From Escallonia rubra (lineage: Eukaryota > Streptophyta > Magnoliopsida > Escalloniales > Escalloniaceae), in assembly GCA_033065855.1 (NCBI GenBank), contig JAVXUO010000300.1, positions 62,001 through 126,000 of the forward strand: a DNA stretch of 64,000 nucleotides, written 5' to 3'. How positions within the stretch are numbered: position 1 is the stretch's first letter; every line of letters starts with the position of its first letter. Shown here piece by piece: positions 57,831 to 64,000 of the stretch. A program made the position numbers and the translations under genes. The notes beneath the pieces were generated by a model. The model did not search any database. It saw only the letters and a program-made list of their open reading frames with translations, and was not told where the DNA came from.

Positions 57831-58761
57831 AGGGGGTTGGGTATGCTTGGGCTATTTTAAGCTTTAGTAAGTTTTCCGGTATCATCATGTAGCTTAATGT
57901 GAAGCTGTGAGCTGCCCGCCATTGTTGCTCAGTTATCTCGTCTTCTACCTTTCTTTCTTCGTACCTGTACTTCTCTTATATATTAATGGAATGTTCTTCT
58001 TGATTTGTACCCAACAGAAGTCATGGGACCTTTTGGTTAAAAATTGAAGATCTTCAAACAAAAGATTCTCACATTTCCTTGCTTACATTTTCGATGTCTT
58101 TATGTCTCTCTTTTGCATGTTTCTCCACTTTCATGTCATATGAATCTCCTTGTGCATTGTGAATTTTTTTTACTGCCACTCGGCGGGTTATAAAATAGTT
58201 ACAATCTCTTATATGGTACATTTGATTCGTTAAATACTTTTAGTAACCTTTATTTATGACACTGAAAGATGTTATTAAGATTGTCGTTGAAAGTATTATT
58301 GAGAATGTCGCTAAACTATAATTAGCGAGCATCAATCGTTGCAATATAGGATATTGTAGTTGTCTTACTGCAACTCGTATGCACAACCATATAAGTGGTC
58401 TACTCATAACTTTTCTTTATCAACGATCAAACTTTCATCAAATAACTGATCAAATAAGTAGAGACTATACAGTCTAGTATTAAAGGAAAGTCATGTTGCC
58501 AAATAGAGTTACAGAAATAGGAGGTACAATTAGCTTGAATTTGGCATAAGTCATTCCTTTCGAGACATTACAGTTAACCATACTAAGAGAACTTTTGAGC
58601 CGTAAATAATTGCATTTACCGAATGTCAACCCTACCTAATCGCATCCAGGCACAAGTTGACCGTTTTCAAGCCTGTGATACGATTGACTCTGATAATAGA
58701 AACTCGTCACTAATCGGGGATAAGCTTGATAAGACACAATTTTGTACGAGTAAGAAAATAA
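57831..58761. other. Intergenic stretch
   Basis: No gene recognised. A segment near 58258-58330 has repeated GTCG(C/T)T.A motifs reminiscent of the neighbouring CACTA element's ends. Confidence 0.4.
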
Positions 58762-61700
58762 CACTACAAGAAAAAGCACTTTTATCGACGGATTTTATTT
58801 CGTCGCCAAAAATCCGTCGCTAAAAGTGCCATTTATCGATGGATTACGCTGTCAGCAAAAACCTGTCGCTAAAATTTTTTAGCGACGGAAATTTCCGTCG
58901 CTAAAAAGTTTTAGCGACGGATTTTGTCAACGTACTTTTACTGACGGAATTTTCCGTCACTAAATGTTTTTACTGACGGAACTTTTGCCAACGGACTTTT
59001 ACCGACAGAAAATTCCGTCGGTAAAAATGCTTTTCGATATTTTTTTTGGTACAATATTACGGAAATGCTATTAAAAACCCTAATCCTCCTTAGTTTCTCA
59101 CCGCCGCACCTATTCTTCTCTTCCTTCCCACTCTCTAACACTCAGCTCATCCACAGTAGGCCGCCTCCTACCTCCGCTACCTCTCTTCTTCCCCGACGGT
59201 GTCATCACCCCAACCGCGGGCCCACCGCCTTGCTGCCGCCACCTCAACCAGCACTCCCTCCGCGTCTACCAAGCAACATCTTTTTCGTGATACCAGACTG
59301 GTTCTTTAGTTCTAAAAATTTTTGGTTCTTTAGTTCTACATAAGATCCCACTTTGTGTGTTGTGTGTCTACGTGATTTGATTCTATTATCCTTTCATTAA
59401 GTTTGCTAACTTTAAATTAGATCTTTGATGTTAGTAAATGGAACATCTATCTAGATCTAGTTTTATTGGCTGGTTGTAAGAAGGCTCTATATGAATCGCT
59501 TGTTTATTATTTTGTTGTGGCAGAAATTTATTTTGAAACTGGATTTACACCATGACAAAGGCAAGCGGAAGGTCATGAAGACAGTCTCTATTCTTGCAGG
59601 TATCACTTCATTCTCTTAGAATTTCGAGTGAAGTTGTTCCTGATGTGTTTGCTTGATAACTGAAAAGGAAAAAGAGCTATGTTCGGTAGTAATTTTGCGA
59701 TGATTGGTCATTTAGTTTCATTTTAGGATTTAGTGGACAGGAAGAACAAAGAAATGTTTGTCCAAGTAAGAAAGTTTAGTAAAAGTTTTATCTCAGTTCT
59801 AATTCTTCAATTTGATCTCATAGTCATGACATTGCGAGAGGACTTCTTGCAGTGACATTTCTTTTGGTTCTTAATTGTTTGAGTAATTTCCAAAAAAACT
59901 TTCTTGGCTAGTCTTGCTGGCTTGTTAGGAGGATTGACTCTTCCAGTCACATTTGCTTACCCTTGGTTCTTATGGGTTCTCTTATAAAGGCCAGCCAAGT
60001 TCAGCTTCAATTGGTATCTAAACTGGATCCTTGGTTGGGCATTGCTTTTAGCTTGGTGGTATTTGGAGTATGGTCAACAACAGACTTAAGCTAAAGTTCT
60101 TTGAACCCAGCTGAAATGGAAACAGGTTTACTTGTACTAAGTATGGTCATCATGTTGTGATTTTGAGATTGCTTTGCTGCAGGTGATGACATGAAGCGAC
60201 GATGGCAGTGTTGTAACATTCTCTGGATGAACAACATAAATGATATTGCTATTTTGGAAATCAAAATGTGCCTTGAACATATCTAGTCATGAAATTTACA
60301 CACTTGGCTTCATATTGTGTGGCCTGCACAAATCAGGTTCATACTGATAATGATAATCTATCTACCAAAGTCAAGTCATGTCAAAGTACCTAGTTTGTTA
60401 TGGACTCTAAGAAAGAAAATCATGATTCCCCTTGGTAAAATGTTGAATACAAATATTGTATATAAAGAGTACATGCAAATAACACACTCATGTATGATTG
60501 TAGCAATTAGGTTAATAATGGTGTTTTTTATTGGATTCAAATTTTGGGTAGATGAGAAGGTGGTGGGGTTTTTAGCAGTTCAAAGAGCTCTGTGTTATGT
60601 GTTCCTCTTGGTGCTCTTATGAAGAGCAGGAAAGAAAGAGAGAGAAAGAAAGTATCATTTATGTATGTAAAGTGATCTTGACAGGGGTAACATGCACTGG
60701 GGCTGGGGTTTTTGAATCTAAAGTAACTCTTAAAGTGAGATAGTAATGCAATCTAGGATGGAGTAGGAAACAAAAAGGATGGTGCTAAAATATCTTCGTT
60801 CTTTCAGAATATTTATATCTTTGTTCTTTCAGAAGAAAATGTAAGTGCTATGTAGTTCTCATTATATACCTAAAGCATTTTTCATTTATATTGTGGGTAA
60901 TGTACATGTTCTTTCAGGCACAATTGGATTTGAGTGCCTATCTTGGGAGTATTGTGCAGGCTTTTGGAGCAATGTTCTGCTTTACATTTTTCGTTTAGAT
61001 GAAAATTGTAATTTTATTTTGGAATATGTACGATGTGATCCATTATATTTAGAAAAAGTTAGTATTAAGTGTTAATTGATGTTGTATGACTTAAATCTTA
61101 TTTTTTGGTACAGGACTTCAATCTTATTTGTATGACATCAAATTTGGTAAAGAATGAATGTCAGTTTAAAGAATAAAATTTTCAATATATTGGTTGATTA
61201 GGGTTGATTGTCGATGGATTAGTGGATTTAATTGTTTGTATGAATTCAAATATAGAAATGCAAGTTTGGATTTTAAAAACATAAAAACAATTGAAAAACA
61301 GCTTTTTTTAATTTTTGCTGATGGATTTTCAGCGACAAAATTACGTTGCCATAAGTATTTTAAACAAATCATTGATAGTTTTTAGCAAGAGAAATATGTG
61401 GCAAAAGGTTTCAAATTTTAGGATAAGACTTTTAAAAGGTCTCCTATGCTGTTAAGAATTTTCAGCGACGGAATATCCGTCGCTAAAAATCGATCGGTAA
61501 TACTTTTAGCGACGGAATATTCCGTCGCTAAAAATATTTTCAAAAATTAATTTCGAGAAACATCAAATTCCAAAATTACCTTTAGTGACGGAAAATTCCG
61601 TCGCTAAAGGTAATAAAATCCGTCGCCAAAAGTTAGACTTTTTCCGACGGATGACAAAATTTCGTCGCTAAACTTTTAGCAACGGGGTTTTTTACAACGG

Positions 61701-61802
61701 ACTTTTAGCGACGGATATTACGTCGATAAAAGTATTTTTCGACGGAAGGGGGACTTTTAGCGACATAATTGACCGTCGTTAAAAGTCTTTTTTTTTGTAG
61801 TG
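58762..61802. mobile_element. Non-autonomous CACTA (En/Spm-type) transposon, about 3.0 kb
   Basis: The left terminus is CACTACAAGAAAAA and the right, reversed, is CACTACAAAAAAAAAGAC, the diagnostic CACTA ends. Both subterminal zones (58780-59035 and about 61455-61790) are packed with TTTTAGCGACGGAAT-like units in direct and inverted order, as in other CACTA elements where they bind transposase. The interior (about 59040-61130) has no transposase but holds a leader-like CT-rich stretch and a captured HMA exon (59524-59599). A 3-bp target duplication is not clear (TAA on the left, AAC on the right). Confidence 0.85.
59524..59599 (+). pseudogene. Captured exon of an HMA-domain (HPP/HIPP-like) gene
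   Basis: A 76-nt segment bounded by an acceptor (CAG, 59521-59523) and a donor (GTATCA at 59600) reads KFILKLDLHHDKGKRKVMK and then TVSILAG. This matches the first strand and helix of plant HMA-domain proteins of the type without a Cys-x-x-Cys site (KLDLHDDK..KAMKTVS). The frame is open and the splice sites look intact. No following HMA exon was found, so only a fragment was captured. The upstream CT- and CCG-rich stretch (59080-59280) may be leader sequence taken from the same or another gene. Confidence 0.75.
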
Positions 61803-62355
61803 AACTAACTAATAAAAAGTTCCACAAATTTAAAATAGAAATATTACAACTTAATAAACATGCATCAGCATTTCACAATTTCCATACTTTATCATCACTC
61901 ACCACATACCACAACAATGATGGCTAACAAACCTCTACATCAAATGACATGGAGGGTATTGCTTAATATGAAACCACGGCACTCTTTGTGTAGTTGTCAT
62001 TAAAGTGGTTCATGGCACCTACTTGAAGAAGACGAATGTTAGCAAAACAGACCTTTCAAAATTAAAAGCACGTAGGCAGATAGATGTTTGTGGTTTGTTT
62101 GGATTGGTGAAGCCGGTTGAGCCAAGTTACTTGCCTACTAGGGTTTCCTTACAGAAGATCCTGGCCTTATATGATTAGGTATGGCTGCTTTGCTTGACTA
62201 GGTGTTGGTATGGCTTCATTACATGACTTGTCTATTATGCTTTAAGGAAAAATTGGCCAAGTTAGGTTGATTTAATGGAGAAGGTGGCCCTTGTTCTTCT
62301 ATATTTGACTATTTGAGCTCTGTTAAAGCACCGACTATCTTGATTGACTACCGTT
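61803..62355. other. Spacer between transposons
   Basis: No gene or repeat recognised. Confidence 0.5.
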
Positions 62356-62364
62356 GACGATCTA

Positions 62365-62706
62365 GAGTTTTTGCCCTTAATAATTTATTTTTAATATTTT
62401 ATTACTTCTTTATTCTATTTTGAACCTTATTTACCTATCTAACCCACTTTTGAAAATCGTGGTTCAAAACAGAGATTTTAAGGGACGAAAACGTGATTCT
62501 AAACCACTTTTAATGTGCCAACGTATGAAATTTCTGTTAGGAACCGAGATTTCTTTTGAAAACGTGATTTTAAACCATGTTTTCTTCCCTTAAAATCTCT
62601 ATTTGGAACCACGATTTTCAAAACTGGGGTAAATAGGTAAATACGATTCAAAATGGGGTAAAAAAACAATTAAGTATTAAAAATGGATTATTAAGGGTAA
62701 AAACTC
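62365..62706. mobile_element. Mutator-type foldback MITE, 342 bp, with 9-bp target duplication
   Basis: Two arms of about 150 bp are near-perfect inverted repeats. The left begins GAGTTTTTGCCCTTAATAAT and the right ends with the reverse of GAGTTTTTACCCTTAATAAT. GACGATCTA (62356-62364) and GACAATCTA (62707-62715) form a 9-bp target duplication with one mismatch, the size expected of Mutator-like elements. Nearly the whole element could fold into one hairpin. No coding capacity. Confidence 0.88.
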
Positions 62707-62899
62707 GACAATCTAAGCTAACAAATTGACTCTCATGGCTTGTCTTGTCGAGAAATTATATGGGTTCCTCGCAACTTGATTTGTACGTCCGAAAAACCTC
62801 AACATAGTCTGAAGTTTGCTGCAATATAATCTCGTACTAGTTTTTCCTTGAAATGTACTGATGGTTCTTTTGATTAAAAGTGCGAAGAAGTGCTCATAT

Positions 62900-63788
62900 A
62901 AGGCTAGTGCTTAAAACTACGTAGTTTTGGTTAATGTTGATTGATTTTCTTTTTTCTATATTTTTCTCTCTCCATAACACACTCTCTTATTGTCAAATCT
63001 CCAAACACGGCCACACCACACAATCACCCCATCACCTGACATTGTCGCCGGCAGGCCACTGTCGCCGGCGATCCACCACCCCTGCCATCCCAAAGAACCG
63101 CCGCTACATAGACCCACCACCACCGACAATTTCTCCCATGCTGCACAACAGATCGGCAGGAACTTCACAACCACCGACGACCAACTACCACACTATACTG
63201 TCGCGTAAACCAACCCACCACTTTGAACCGTTTTCAGCCACCATCACGACCATGAACCACCCACGACCACCAGGACCCACCTCACTTCACCACCAACGTT
63301 ACCCTCCGAACTTTACCGTGACCTTTTGAACCCCACATTCCGGCAACCACCTTTCACTAACAATCATCAACCAAAGGTTAAATCTGAACTAACCACATCA
63401 AATTTGAAAATTGGATAATTAAATTACTCAGAAATTTGTTGTTTAGGTTAATTGAAGAACCAAGGATCTCCCATCTCCTTCTCCGTTCTGAAATCTTATC
63501 ATCTTTCATGAGATTGACGCCGGCGATTTGGGGGAGGGGGAAGGGACAAGTTGAAGATGGAGAATGGCTGTGTTGAGTCTCTGTATTGTGGCGTATTTTG
63601 AGATGGTGGGGTGGTGGGTCACCGGTGTGGAGGTGACCGGCGATGACGTAATGCCCATCTGATGAATATGAGGGGGAGAGAAAAGTGTGTCGATGGGGAG
63701 AGGAAAAATCAGAAAAGAAGAATTGTAAAAAATGTTCAAAACTACGTAGTTTTAGTCGCTAGCCTTAGGCAAGTTGCCTAAGGCTAGC
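62900..63788. mobile_element. Mutator-like foldback element with palindromic end, about 0.89 kb
   Basis: The left end AAGGCTAGTGCTTAAAACTA and the reversed right end AAGGCTAGCGACTAAAACTA are both followed by CGTAGTTTTG and then by similar CT-rich sequence, so the inverted repeats run past 100 bp with gaps. The core is CCACC-rich with CGCCGGC motifs and resembles captured leader or coding sequence, but no domain is recognisable. CATAT flanks both sides (62895-62899 and 63791-63795), a possible but weak duplication. Confidence 0.6.
63758..63788. repeat. Perfect 15-bp palindrome, 1-nt spacer
   Basis: GCTAGCCTTAGGCAA, one G, then TTGCCTAAGGCTAGC. It forms the outer end of the right arm of the foldback element at 62900-63788; the left arm lacks the palindrome. 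Confidence 0.95.
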
Positions 63789-63795
63789 AACATAT

Positions 63796-64000
63796 TCGCT
63801 ATATATATATATATTTCACGGGATATTTACTAGGTTTTTTTTTTATCCTTTTGTTATATAAAAAGTAGGGTAGCACATGATTATAACTGGATATGACGAC
63901 GTCAAAATTATAAACACATTTCTTGGATTAAAAACTTGGGTGACGTCGTCAAATCAATACTCTTTTTCAGGTAACGAGAGTCAACAATTCTTTCTCATTT
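63796..64000. other. AT-rich right edge
   Basis: Contains an (AT)n run (about 63798-63815). No gene recognised. Confidence 0.5.

Noticed and set aside
59065-59343. 92-codon Pro/Ser-rich open frame inside the CACTA element
   Set aside because: It is pyrimidine-rich leader-like sequence with no domain. Kept only as possible captured leader.
62934-63329. 131-codon Pro/His/Thr-rich open frame at the right edge
   Set aside because: It lies within the foldback element, is composition-driven (CCACC repeats), and has no recognisable domain.

Overview
The window is nuclear DNA from a flowering plant, most likely a eudicot. The genes are split by many GT-AG introns, the intergenic DNA is AT-rich, and the space between genes is filled with decayed retrotransposon pieces, hAT, CACTA and Mutator-type elements and simple repeats. 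There is no sign of bacterial or organellar gene layout.

Layout. 1-6.1 kb (+): the 3' part of a sphingosine-1-phosphate lyase gene (13 exons, N-terminus off the left edge). 6.1-12.8 kb: a transposon-rich gap with a possible Ty3-type LTR, copia gag scraps and a TRIM-like element with a PBS and a 5-bp target duplication. 12.9-17.3 kb (-): a complete LAZY1 (IGT family) gravitropism gene, with a 6-nt first coding exon and a 20-nt last coding exon. 17.3-25.2 kb: no recognisable protein gene; one hAT MITE with a perfect 8-bp target duplication. 25.3-26.0 kb (-): a single-exon plant protein of unknown function. 26.9-27.5 kb: another hAT MITE. 27.8-28.9 kb (-): a two-exon polytopic membrane protein of unknown function (perhaps DUF7733). 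28.9-34.2 kb: gap with an RNase H-like pseudogene, a tRNA-derived SINE and a possible LTR. 34.3-38.1 kb (+): a heavy-metal-associated isoprenylated protein (HIPP) gene with unusual local duplications, including a dead copy of part of its own exon 3. 40.6-43.3 kb (+): an OTU-type deubiquitinase. 44.0-45.3 kb: a hAT-like element full of minisatellite. 47.1-47.8 kb (+): a DUF4408/DUF761 protein. 50.3-56.1 kb (+): a complete ten-exon plastid glucose-6-phosphate dehydrogenase of the P2 type. 57.0-63.8 kb: nested hAT elements, a 3-kb CACTA element carrying a captured HMA-domain exon, and two Mutator-type foldback elements.

The genes do not form a pathway or cluster. They are ordinary, independently transcribed plant genes for sphingolipid turnover, gravitropism, metal binding, ubiquitin editing and plastid NADPH supply. 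I reconstructed the exon chains of five multi-exon genes (SPL, LAZY1, HIPP, OTU, G6PDH) and the two-exon membrane-protein gene by hand; each keeps one open frame through every junction. I did not find a convincing undescribed system. The most unusual structures are the HIPP locus, the HMA exon inside the CACTA element, and the element-inside-element insertion near 57 kb.
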